DNA from: an uncultured Collinsella sp. | Lineage (GTDB): Bacteria; Actinomycetota; Coriobacteriia; Coriobacteriales; Coriobacteriaceae | Direction: 5' to 3' | Length of the DNA stretch: 5,813 bases | Assembly (NCBI GenBank): GCA_900547505.1 | Contig: URGY01000115.1 | Span: 1 to 5,813, forward strand | Shown here: piece by piece, positions 1 through 5,794 of the stretch | Layout: each line of letters begins with the position of its first letter | Position numbering within the stretch: position 1 is the first letter of the stretch | Position numbers and translations under genes: made by a program | Notes under the pieces: model-generated | Told to the model about the DNA's origin: nothing | Databases searched by the model: none | What the model saw: the letters and a program-made list of their open reading frames with translations, nothing else

Positions 1-9
1 AAGAGACAG
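1..9. other. Nextera/Tn5 mosaic-end adapter remnant
   Basis: The first nine bases, AAGAGACAG, are exactly the 3' end of the 19-bp Tn5 mosaic end used in Nextera tagmentation libraries. A nine-base match alone would be weak, but the opposite end of the window carries the full complementary mosaic end, so this is very probably untrimmed adapter. Genomic sequence would then start near base 10, and nothing upstream can be inferred. Confidence 0.85.
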
Positions 10-10
10 T

Positions 11-35
11 GGCGGGGTAGCTAAAAGAGCCCCGT
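11..35 (-). terminator. possible terminator hairpin after the flavoprotein operon
   Basis: About 15 nt past the stop codon of the DUF1667 gene, minus-strand CGGGG (34-30) can pair with CCCCG (17-13). The stem can alternatively extend as GGGGCT with AGC-TA-CCCC around a CTTTT loop. The position suits a factor-independent terminator closing the operon. The adapter begins just past the stem, where the U-tract should be, so the diagnostic part is missing and the call stays weak. Confidence 0.3.
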
Positions 36-49
36 CCTCAATTAGCTGC

Positions 50-448
50 TTAGGCTGGGTCGATGTCCATGCTGGCGATTAGGTCGGTACCGGTGTCTAG
101 GAGGTTGGGTAGGACTACGTCGCCCATGCGGATGGGGGCGTTGACGACTAGGCCTCGGATAAGGTCCATGGCTTGGGCGTGGAGTGCCAGCGGGATGGCT
201 TCGGCCGTGCGCACAGGCAGAAGCGCCTCGTCGCCGCCGGATGCGGCCACGGTGGTGGTGAGCACGCGCATGGGGCAGGTGAGCTCCTGATGCGCGAACT
301 TATCGCCGCGTGGGCAGTTATTGCCGGTTACGGAGCGCACTTCTACCACGGCGCCGTCTGCGTCACGCTCTACCTCTACGGTCAGGAGGCATTCGGATGG
401 GCAGGTGGTGCAGTTGAACTGCAGCGTCTCGGTCGCATTCGTGCTCAT
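50..448 (-). CDS. DUF1667 family small cysteine-rich protein, third gene of the operon
   Basis: A 132-residue soluble protein recognised as DUF1667, a family usually encoded beside glycerol-3-phosphate-dehydrogenase-like flavoproteins. The N-terminus has C13-x2-C16-x3-C20, then C45 within NNCPRG, and a further C58 in TCPMR. The C-x2-C-x3-C-x24-C spacing resembles the [4Fe-4S] motif at the start of molybdopterin oxidoreductases, so it probably binds an iron-sulfur cluster; this is inference from cysteine spacing. The C-terminal half has no cysteines or membrane segment. The ATG start is supported by GAGGAGG (463-457) eight bases upstream, within the end of the preceding gene, and the gap to that gene's stop is 3 nt, implying translational coupling. 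A likely role is an electron-transfer subunit of the complex formed with the two upstream flavoproteins. Length is normal for the family. Confidence 0.9.
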   Translation of the reverse strand: MSTNATETLQFNCTTCPSECLLTVEVERDADGAVVEVRSVTGNNCPRGDKFAHQELTCPMRVLTTTVAASGGDEALLPVRTAEAIPLALHAQAMDLIRGLVVNAPIRMGDVVLPNLLDTGTDLIASMDIDPA

Positions 449-451
449 GAG

Positions 452-1798
452 CTATGCCTCCTCAATGGGATCGACAGACAGAATAATCTCTCTAGCACCT
501 AGGTCGAGTGCGCGCTGAATCACCTTCGCCGGCAGCGGGAAGCTTTCCATGACGCTCGGCTTAAATGCACGGACCTTGCCTGCGAACAGTTCCTCGCCGC
601 CTGCCAGAATACGCACGCGGGCGGCGTCGACGGGTCGGCGCACGCGGAAGTTGAGCTTGGTGAGCGCCACAGCCGTAATGCGTCCCGGCAGCGCGTAGCC
701 CGCGATGCCGGCAGGGGAGACGGTGAGCTCGCAGCTCGGAACGGTGCCCGCGTCGGTCCCCAGCGCGTACGCCGCCGCAGCTGCGCCGGCGCGCGCAGAC
801 TCGGTCGTCACGTTGTCGGCCAGGTCGTGCACGTGCAGCACGTTGCCGCAGGCAAAGATACCCGGTACGCCCGTCTGCAGGCTCTGGTCCACCACGGCGC
901 CGCGCGTACGTGGGTCAAGCTCAACGCCCGCGCCCACCGAAAGCTCGTTCTCGGGAATCAAGCCCACCGAAAGCAGCAGTGTGTCGCACGGAACGATGCG
1001 CTCGGTCCCCGGAATGGGCGCCAGGCGCTCGTTGACTTGGCTTACCTCGACGGCTTCCACGCGCTCGTGCCCAATCACACGTGTGACGGTGGTGGACAGG
1101 TGCAGCGGAATGCCAAAGTCGTCCAGGCAGTTCTTGACGTTGCGGCGCAGGCCGTTGGCATACGGCATGAGCTCGTACACACCCTCGACCGAAATCCCCT
1201 CGAGCGTGCAGCGGCGCGCCATGATAAGCCCGATGTCGCCCGAGCCCAAAATGACGGCGCGCGAGCCGGGTTTGAGGTTCTCGATATTGATGTATCGCTG
1301 CGCCAGGCCGGCCGAAAACACGCCGGCGGGACGACTGCCGGGAATCTTGATCTCGCTGCGGGTGCGCTCGCGGCAACCCATGGCAAGGACAACCGCGCGC
1401 CCGGTGAGCTGCAGCATACCGGAGGGATTCATGAGCGTGACGGTATGGACCGCGTTGTCTTCCGTAGGCTCGCCTGAATCAATCCCAAGCACCATGCTGT
1501 CCAAGAACAGCGCAATGTCGGTTGCGCGCACCTCGTCGATAAAGCGTTGCGCGTACTCGGGACCGGTGAGCTCCTGCTTAAAGTGCGAAAGGCCAAAACC
1601 GGGGTGAATACACTGGCGGAGGATGCCGCCCAGGTGCTGTTCGCGCTCCACGATGGCCACGCGCGCGCCGGCCTTATTCGCGGAAAGCGCGGCCGCCATG
1701 CCGGCAGGTCCGCCGCCGATAACGACCACGTCGAACGCTTGCGTCGGTACTGACTCAACGGCACCGCTGTCTGTAGCGCTCGATTTGAATTTCGCCAT
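452..1798 (-). CDS. NAD(P)/FAD-dependent oxidoreductase, second gene of the operon
   Basis: A 448-residue pyridine-nucleotide-disulfide-oxidoreductase-like flavoprotein. The FAD dinucleotide fold has GGGPAG at residues 28-33 with acidic E51 ending the second strand. A second dinucleotide fold with GSGDIG at 185-190 should bind NAD(P)H. The later FAD contact is GIFACGNVLHVHD at about 313-325. The segment GGILRQCIHPGFG (57-69), with one conserved cysteine (C63), is typical of the subfamily encoded next to DUF1667; the CxxC redox pair of thioredoxin reductase is absent. It probably passes electrons between the dehydrogenase encoded upstream and NAD(P) or another carrier. The roughly 20 residues before the fold are a non-conserved-looking extension. 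The ATG follows the previous stop by 1 nt (TAAGATG), and GAAGGGGG (1815-1808) lies 9 nt upstream. No frameshift or missing motif is visible. The physiological acceptor is unknown. Confidence 0.93.
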   Translation of the reverse strand: MAKFKSSATDSGAVESVPTQAFDVVVIGGGPAGMAAALSANKAGARVAIVEREQHLGGILRQCIHPGFGLSHFKQELTGPEYAQRFIDEVRATDIALFLDSMVLGIDSGEPTEDNAVHTVTLMNPSGMLQLTGRAVVLAMGCRERTRSEIKIPGSRPAGVFSAGLAQRYINIENLKPGSRAVILGSGDIGLIMARRCTLEGISVEGVYELMPYANGLRRNVKNCLDDFGIPLHLSTTVTRVIGHERVEAVEVSQVNERLAPIPGTERIVPCDTLLLSVGLIPENELSVGAGVELDPRTRGAVVDQSLQTGVPGIFACGNVLHVHDLADNVTTESARAGAAAAAYALGTDAGTVPSCELTVSPAGIAGYALPGRITAVALTKLNFRVRRPVDAARVRILAGGEELFAGKVRAFKPSVMESFPLPAKVIQRALDLGAREIILSVDPIEEA

Positions 1799-1799
1799 C

Positions 1800-3263
1800 T
1801 TAGCGCACCCCCTTCAAAGGTCCCTCAACGAGCCACGAGCCAGTGTCCTCCAGCAGCACCTCGCTGGGGTAACACCCCAGCTCACGGGCCAGAATCGCCA
1901 CCACGCGGCTCTGGCAAAAGCCACTTTGGCAGCGGCCCATACCCGCGCGGCAGCGGCGTTTGACGCCCTCGACCGAAACCGCACCCGGGCGGCGTCGGAT
2001 CGCGGCAACAATCTCGGCCTCGGGCACTGTCTCACAGCGGCAGACGATCTGCCCCCATGCAGGGTCGGACTCAATGAGCTCCTCCTTGCGCGCAAGCGGT
2101 GCGAGGTCAAAGTCGTCCGGTGCGCGGCGAATCTGATCCCAGTCGGCCCGCTCGCGCAAAGCAACGCCCGCTTCGCGCATCACGTGCTCCATGCGCTCAG
2201 CAATGGCCGGTGCGCTCGCCACGCCTGGCGACTGAATGCCCGCCGCCTGAAACAGCCCCGACACCACGGCCGACTGCCCAATAAAGAAGTCGTTTGTTCC
2301 CTTGATGACCGGACGCCCGCCGGCAAACGCGCGCACCACGCGGCGCGTGTCCAGATCGGGCACCAGCTTGCGCGCGCCGGTCAGTAGCGCGTTCACATCG
2401 CTCGCATAGGTCTGTGTATCGCCCGGTTCGCGCACGGCAGCGGTCGCGGTGATAACGGTGTTGCCGTGCACGGTGCCCGTGACGATAACGCCCTTGGACA
2501 CCGGCGTGGGCACGGGATAGAGCGGCATGAGCGCGCGCGGCTCCTTGTCCAGTACCACGATGTTTCCCTGGCGCCAGACTATCTGGAACTCCTCGGCGCC
2601 GGCCATATGCGAGATGTCCGCGGCACCGTTGCCCGCGGCGTTGATCAGATAGCGGCAGCGCACATCGCCGGCAGGCGTCACCAGCGTAAAGCGCGCAGCA
2701 CCGTCGGTAGCCTCGCCGCCAGCAACTTCAATGGCTTCCACCGGCGCGGAGCGCATAAATGTCACGCCGTTGGCGACGGCATTCTCCAGCGCGGCGATGG
2801 CCACTTCAAATGGGTCAACGTAGCCGGTCGAAGGGCACCACAGCGCGCATGTTGCCTGGGCGCTCGCGCGCGGCTCCAGCTCGTGGATGCGCTCGGAATC
2901 GATAATCGACAGCTCGGGCACGCCGTTCGCCAGGCCATTTTGTCGCAGCTTCTCCAGGTGCGCACGGTCCTCGTCGTTAAAGCCCAACACCATCGAACCG
3001 GTTCGGCAAAACAAAAAACCCAGCTCCTGGGCCCACGTGCCATACAGCTCGCAACCGCGGGCATTGACCTGCGCCTTTACCGTGCCCGGCGCCGGATCGT
3101 AACCGGCATGCACTAGGCCGCCGTTGGCCTTCGACGCGTCCAGCGCGATGTCGTTGGCCGCCTCGACCACGCAAATGGACAGGTCAAACCGCGCGAGCTG
3201 CCGCGCGATGGCGCATCCGGTGATGCCCGCGCCGACAATCGCGATATCAAACGTTTCTGTCAC
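1800..3263 (-). CDS. FAD-dependent dehydrogenase with C-terminal BFD-like [2Fe-2S] domain (glycerol-3-phosphate dehydrogenase / LhgO-like)
   Basis: A 487-residue DAO-type flavoprotein, first gene of the operon. The N-terminal FAD fold shows GAGITG (11-16) with E34 placed to bind the FAD ribose, then the family signature around GGLVHAGYDP (48-57). The C-terminal FAD contact is GIQSPG (342-347). After a linker, residues about 403-460 form a BFD-like domain with C408-x-C410 and C445-x4-C450, the expected [2Fe-2S] ligands, plus an extra C438. Related two-domain proteins are annotated as anaerobic glycerol-3-phosphate dehydrogenase, and the FAD part also resembles L-2-hydroxyglutarate oxidase (LhgO). 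Oxidation of glycerol 3-phosphate to dihydroxyacetone phosphate is the best guess; the substrate is not shown by the sequence. There is no signal peptide or membrane segment, so a cytoplasmic or peripheral location is expected. The start is GTG with GGGAGG (3273-3268) four bases upstream; the FAD fold begins at residue 5, so no later start fits. Confidence 0.9.
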   Translation of the reverse strand: MTETFDIAIVGAGITGCAIARQLARFDLSICVVEAANDIALDASKANGGLVHAGYDPAPGTVKAQVNARGCELYGTWAQELGFLFCRTGSMVLGFNDEDRAHLEKLRQNGLANGVPELSIIDSERIHELEPRASAQATCALWCPSTGYVDPFEVAIAALENAVANGVTFMRSAPVEAIEVAGGEATDGAARFTLVTPAGDVRCRYLINAAGNGAADISHMAGAEEFQIVWRQGNIVVLDKEPRALMPLYPVPTPVSKGVIVTGTVHGNTVITATAAVREPGDTQTYASDVNALLTGARKLVPDLDTRRVVRAFAGGRPVIKGTNDFFIGQSAVVSGLFQAAGIQSPGVASAPAIAERMEHVMREAGVALRERADWDQIRRAPDDFDLAPLARKEELIESDPAWGQIVCRCETVPEAEIVAAIRRRPGAVSVEGVKRRCRAGMGRCQSGFCQSRVVAILARELGCYPSEVLLEDTGSWLVEGPLKGVR

Positions 3264-3267
3264 AGTG

Positions 3268-3273
3268 CCTCCC
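3268..3273 (-). promoter_or_regulatory. ribosome binding site supporting a GTG start
   Basis: Minus-strand GGGAGG lies four bases before the GTG of the first flavoprotein gene. The spacing is short, but it is the only good Shine-Dalgarno match. The FAD-binding strand starts almost at once after the GTG, which fixes this as the start. Confidence 0.7.
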
Positions 3274-3280
3274 AGACGAG

Positions 3281-3308
3281 TTGACAGGCCGTCAATAAGA
3301 CTATCCTA
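3281..3308 (-). promoter_or_regulatory. possible promoter/operator of the flavoprotein operon
   Basis: A perfect small palindrome, TTGAC-N5-GTCAA (3281-3295), lies 18 bp before the GTG start. Just upstream on the minus strand is TAGGAT (3308-3303), a plausible -10 hexamer that would put the transcript start at about 3296, directly on the palindrome. A repressor site there would suit substrate-induced control. No convincing -35 is visible, and 5-bp arms can arise by chance, so this is a candidate only. Confidence 0.25.
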
Positions 3309-3312
3309 CGGT

Positions 3313-3331
3313 CCGCACACCCCCAGTGCGG
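3313..3331. repeat. short inverted repeat
   Basis: CCGCAC (3313-3318) and GTGCGG (3326-3331) form a perfect 6-bp stem around the loop ACCCCCA. It lies between the possible operon promoter and the larger repeat cluster. No U-tract follows on either strand, so it is not an evident terminator. Function unknown. Confidence 0.4.
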
Positions 3332-3367
3332 CGGCAATGCGGCGAACAGCCCCGCAACACCCGCCAA

Positions 3368-3413
3368 CGGCAGACGAGGGGAGACCCGGCAACGTCGACA
3401 ACCTCGTCTGCCG
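3368..3413. repeat. perfect 12-bp inverted repeat
   Basis: CGGCAGACGAGG (3368-3379) is the exact reverse complement of CCTCGTCTGCCG (3402-3413), with 22 bases between. No T-run follows on either side, so a simple terminator is unlikely. The inner heptamer AGACGAG recurs at 3274-3280 and 3452-3458, linking this hairpin to the neighbouring palindromic modules. It may be a regulatory RNA hairpin, a protein site or a degenerate third module of the same repeat family. Confidence 0.7.
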
Positions 3414-3417
3414 GCTA

Positions 3418-3498
3418 CTACGGCAACCGTTCGTCTCGATCTGTAACAGTTAGACGAGGATTTGGGTCCCAGATGTTACAGATTGAGACATTTGCCAT
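3418..3498 (-). CDS. possible 26-aa small ORF within the palindromic repeats
   Basis: An ATG at 3498 has GGAGG (3509-3505) six bases upstream, which is excellent Shine-Dalgarno spacing, and the frame ends at TAG (3420-3418) after 26 residues beginning MANVSICNIWDPNP. It lies upstream of, and co-directional with, the flavoprotein operon, about 155 bases before its GTG. The frame continues upstream through the other repeat module because the period is 81 bp, giving a similar peptide (NISICNRW against NVSICNIW). That similarity is a necessary result of the DNA repeat and is not evidence of selection on protein. It could be a leader peptide, a small protein or a chance ORF; I favour chance or repeat-borne. 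Confidence 0.22.
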   Translation of the reverse strand: MANVSICNIWDPNPRLTVTDRDERLP

Positions 3499-3574
3499 GC
3501 GGGTCCTCCGTTTGTCTCGTTCTGTAACATCTAGACCCGTATTCCGCTCCCACCTGTTACAGATTGAGATGTTT
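3431..3574. repeat. two tandem palindromic modules (81-bp period) with four TCTGTAACA motifs
   Basis: Module 1 has arms GTCTCGATCTGTAACA (3433-3448) and TGTTACAGATTGAGAC (3474-3489), 15 of 16 complementary. Module 2 has arms GTCTCGTTCTGTAACA (3514-3529) and TGTTACAGATTGAGAT (3555-3570). Both left arms and both right arms are exactly 81 bp apart, and each module has a 25-base interior. After orienting all four arms they share CTCRWTCTGTAACA, and the two left arms are also followed by TAGAC. The less conserved interiors and strong arms suggest selection for hairpin or dyad structure, or an old duplication. Candidates are a REP/MITE-like extragenic element, a structured RNA, or clustered binding sites. 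No terminal target duplication or transposase is visible. Confidence 0.85.
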
Positions 3575-3625
3575 GTGTCCGCGCCAGCCCCGTACCCAGC
3601 CGTGGTCCCATATAAACAAACCCCG

Positions 3626-3634
3626 TGGTAAACT
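3626..3634 (+). promoter_or_regulatory. possible extended -10 promoter for the zinc-ribbon gene
   Basis: TGG-TAAACT reads as an extended -10 element (TGn plus a -10 hexamer), which would start transcription near 3641 and leave a leader of about 30 nt before the ATG at 3670. No good -35 lies 16-18 bp upstream. TAATAT at 3647-3652 is an alternative -10. It is a weak assignment from pattern alone. Confidence 0.3.
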
Positions 3635-3669
3635 TGCACGGACTGTTAATATTCCGAAAGGTACCCGTA

Positions 3670-4101
3670 ATGTCCAAGTACATCTCCGAGCTCATGTCGC
3701 CGCAGCTTATGGGCGTCGTCTATGCCTTCGTTGGCTTTATCATCGCCTTGTATGTGCTGTCGGTCGTCTATGTGTTCATCGACGCTCGCCGCCGCGGCGC
3801 CAGCGCCTACGTGGCATGGGGCATCATCGCCCTCATCCCGTTTGTGGGCCTCATTGCCTACCTGGTCCTGCGTCCGCACTCCTACGCGTCCGACCGCGAG
3901 GAGCAGGAGCTGGACATGGCCCTGCGCGAGCGCCAGCTTGCCCAGTACGGCACCTGCCCGCAGTGCGGCGCGCCCATCGAGAAGGACTTCGTCGTCTGCC
4001 CGGTGTGCGACACTCAGGTTCGCAACGTCTGCCCCAGTTGCCATCGCCCGCTCGATGCGCACTGGAAGGTTTGCCCCTACTGCCGAACTCGCATCCAGTA
4101 A
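3670..4101 (+). CDS. membrane-anchored double zinc-ribbon protein, function unknown
   Basis: A 143-residue protein with two predicted membrane helices at about 13-37 and 47-67, joined by a short basic turn (DARRRG, 38-43). The helix pair, with IPFVGLIAYLVLRP at 56-69, resembles the PLDc_N membrane domain. A charged, probably helical linker (about 73-92) leads to two CxxC zinc ribbons: C96/C99 with C110/C113, and C121/C124 with C135/C138. All eight expected zinc ligands are present. The basic turn and charged tail suggest a cytoplasmic zinc module, inferred from the positive-inside rule. The ATG at 3670 is chosen over an in-frame GTG at 3625 because GAAAGG (3656-3661) sits eight bases upstream; the extra 15 codons overlap promoter-like sequence and lack a binding site. 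It stands alone, divergent from the flavoprotein operon and separated from thrS by a hairpin and a new promoter. No enzymatic motif is visible; a scaffold or membrane sensor role is speculation. Confidence 0.85.
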   Translation: MSKYISELMSPQLMGVVYAFVGFIIALYVLSVVYVFIDARRRGASAYVAWGIIALIPFVGLIAYLVLRPHSYASDREEQELDMALRERQLAQYGTCPQCGAPIEKDFVVCPVCDTQVRNVCPSCHRPLDAHWKVCPYCRTRIQ

Positions 4102-4120
4102 CGCATCCATCGCCGGGCCG

Positions 4121-4151
4121 GCCGCAAGCCACGGGCACGCCGCAAGCCACG
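4121..4151. repeat. short tandem direct repeat
   Basis: GCCGCAAGCCACG occurs at 4121-4133 and again at 4139-4151, an 18-bp period, in the spacer after the zinc-ribbon gene. It looks like a local tandem duplication. No role is apparent. Confidence 0.5.
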
Positions 4152-4196
4152 CGCGCCTCACACCCCGCCCCACACGATGAAGCATGCGTAGAAAAT

Positions 4197-4227
4197 CGCC
4201 CGCCGTGCCATTAAGGTGCGGCGGGCG
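4197..4227. terminator. strong GC hairpin, probable (possibly bidirectional) terminator
   Basis: CGCCCGCCGTGCC (4197-4209) pairs with GGTGCGGCGGGCG (4215-4227) around the 5-base loop ATTAA. This is a 13-bp stem with two internal G-U wobbles when transcribed in the plus direction. Plus-strand transcripts of the zinc-ribbon gene would meet it about 95 nt after the stop codon, but the following CTTGTAT is a poor U-tract. In the minus direction the stem is followed by ATTTTCT, a better tract, although no minus-strand gene needs it here. Confidence 0.65.
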
Positions 4228-4228
4228 C

Positions 4229-4256
4229 TTGTATACCAAGGCAACCTGCCTATAAT
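4229..4256 (+). promoter_or_regulatory. sigma-70-type promoter of thrS
   Basis: TTGTAT (4229-4234) as -35, a 16-bp spacer and a perfect TATAAT (4251-4256) as -10 predict a start near 4263 and a leader of about 63 nt before the thrS ATG. The -35 element begins one base after the preceding hairpin. The leader has none of the conserved T-box sequence and is too short for one, so tRNA-responsive control is not indicated. Confidence 0.75.
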
Positions 4257-4307
4257 GATGCAAGTTAAATCGCCGAGCGCATCGCACGCACTTGCACCAG
4301 GCATCCG

Positions 4308-4315
4308 AGAGGAGA
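4308..4315 (+). promoter_or_regulatory. ribosome binding site of thrS
   Basis: AGAGGAGA precedes the ATG at 4326, with about 10-11 bases between the GGAG core and the start. It is the only good site and supports the short N-terminus that lacks a TGS domain. Confidence 0.7.
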
Positions 4316-4325
4316 AAACATACCC

Positions 4326-5794
4326 ATGAAGGCACTCTACAATGACGGTTCGGTGGCCGAGCTCCCGCAGGACGAGGTCACGCACGTCATCCGCCACTCC
4401 GCTGCGCACATCATGGCGCAGGCCATCAAGCGCCTGTACCCCCAGGCCGACTTTGCCTACGGCCCCGCGACCGACAACGGTTTTTACTACGACGTCGACC
4501 TGCCCGAGGGCGTCAAGATCAGCGAGGACGACTTCCCCGCGATCGAGGCCGAGATGAAGAAGATCGTCAAGGAGAACCTCAAGTTCTCCGTCTTTGAGAA
4601 GCCCCGCGCCGAGGCCATCGCCCTTATGGAGGAGCGCGGCGAGAAGTACAAAGTCGAGCACATCGGCGACCTGGACGACGACGCCCGCATCACCTTCTAC
4701 CAGCAGGGCGACTATATCGACATGTGCGTGGGCCCCCACATCTGCTACACCAAGGCTCTCAAGGCCTTTAAGCTCACCGGCGTCTCGGGCGCTTACTGGA
4801 AGGGCGACAAGGACAACAAGATGCTCACCCGCATCAATGGCGTCGCCTTTGCCACCAAGGAGGAGCTCGACGAGCACATGCACATGCTGGAGGAGGCCAA
4901 GAAGCGCGACCACCGTAAGATCGGCCGCGAGATGGACCTCTTTATGATGCGCGACGAGGCCCCCGGCTTCCCGTTCTTCCTGCCCAACGGCATGATCCTT
5001 AAGAACACGCTGCTGGACTACTGGCGCGAGATCCACCACAAGGCCGGCTACGTGGAGATTTCCACGCCGCTCATCATGAACAAGCAGCTGTGGAAGACCT
5101 CGGGCCACTGGGACCACTACAAGGACAACATGTACTCCACCGTTATCGACGACGAAGAGTACTGCATTAAGCCCATGAACTGCCCGGGCGGCGTGCTGGT
5201 GTACGCCTCCAAGCCGCACTCCTATCGCGAGCTGCCCATTCGCGCCGGCGAGATTGGCCTGGTGCACCGCCACGAGCTGCGCGGCGCCCTGCACGGCCTG
5301 TTCCGTGTGCGCTGCTTTAACCAGGACGACGCCCACCTGTTTGTGCGTCCCGACCAGCTGACCGACGAGATCGTTGGCGTGGTCAACCTCATTGACTCCG
5401 TGTACCAAAAGTTTGGCTTTAAGTATCACGTTGAGCTTTCCACCCGCCCCGAGGACTCCATGGGCTCTGACGAGGACTGGGCTCGCGCCGAGGAGGGCCT
5501 GCGCACCGCTCTGGAGAAGATGGGCATGGACTACGAGGTCAATGAGGGCGACGGCGCCTTCTACGGCCCCAAGATCGACTTCCACCTGGAGGACTCGCTC
5601 GGCCGTACCTGGCAGTGCGGCACCGTGCAGCTCGACTTCCAGATGCCGCTCAACTTTGACCTGGAGTACGTGGACGCCGACGGCACCAAGAAGCGCCCCA
5701 TCATGCTGCACCGCGTATGCTTTGGCTCCATTGAGCGCTTTATCGGCATTCTGATTGAGCACTTTGCGGGCAAGTTCCCCACCTGGCTGGCTCC
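4326..5794 (+). CDS. thrS: threonyl-tRNA synthetase, 3' truncated by the contig end
   Basis: Class II threonyl-tRNA synthetase, which charges tRNA-Thr in the cytoplasm; about 489 codons are present. The editing domain has the HxxxH pair H24/H28 and C134-x3-H138 (in YIDMCVGPH). The catalytic core carries the zinc ligands C286 (in KPMNCPG), H337 (in DDAHLF) and H462 (in MLHRVCFGSIERF). These correspond to E. coli C334, H385 and H511 as I recall them, an offset of 48-49 residues. That offset reflects absence of the N-terminal TGS domain: only about 20 residues precede the editing domain, and the ribosome binding site supports this ATG. The frame is open through FPTWLAP, where adapter sequence replaces the rest, so the C-terminal anticodon-binding domain is missing only because the contig ends. 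It has its own promoter. Identity is secure. Confidence 0.97.

Noticed and set aside
705..2387. Several long plus-strand frames opposite the flavoprotein genes
   Set aside because: Their products are compositionally biased and match no family, while the minus-strand frames carry clear FAD, NAD and Fe-S motifs.
3281..3307. Plus-strand promoter TTGACA ... TATCCT
   Set aside because: The spacer is only 15 bp and it lies more than 360 bp from the plus-strand gene. TTGACA is better explained as part of the small palindrome.
3368..3574. CRISPR array
   Set aside because: There are only two units, each palindromic throughout, with no constant-repeat/unique-spacer layout and no cas genes.
3418..3639. 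73-aa minus-strand frame with an internally repeated peptide
   Set aside because: Its upstream GTG has no ribosome binding site, and the peptide repeat follows automatically from an 81-bp DNA repeat that keeps the frame. Only the inner 26-codon version is kept, at low confidence.
3625..3669. Upstream GTG start for the zinc-ribbon protein
   Set aside because: It lacks a ribosome binding site and would add 15 residues over promoter-like sequence; the ATG at 3670 has a good site.
4259..4296. Leader hairpin TGCAAGT/ACTTGCA or T-box before thrS
   Set aside because: The 7-bp stem would begin before the predicted transcript start and has a 24-base loop. No conserved T-box sequence is present and the leader is too short.
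4158..5762. 534-aa minus-strand open frame opposite thrS
   Set aside because: It is a shadow of thrS: long antisense frames are common in GC-rich genes, its product is a low-complexity V/L/H/A-rich sequence, and thrS identity is certain.
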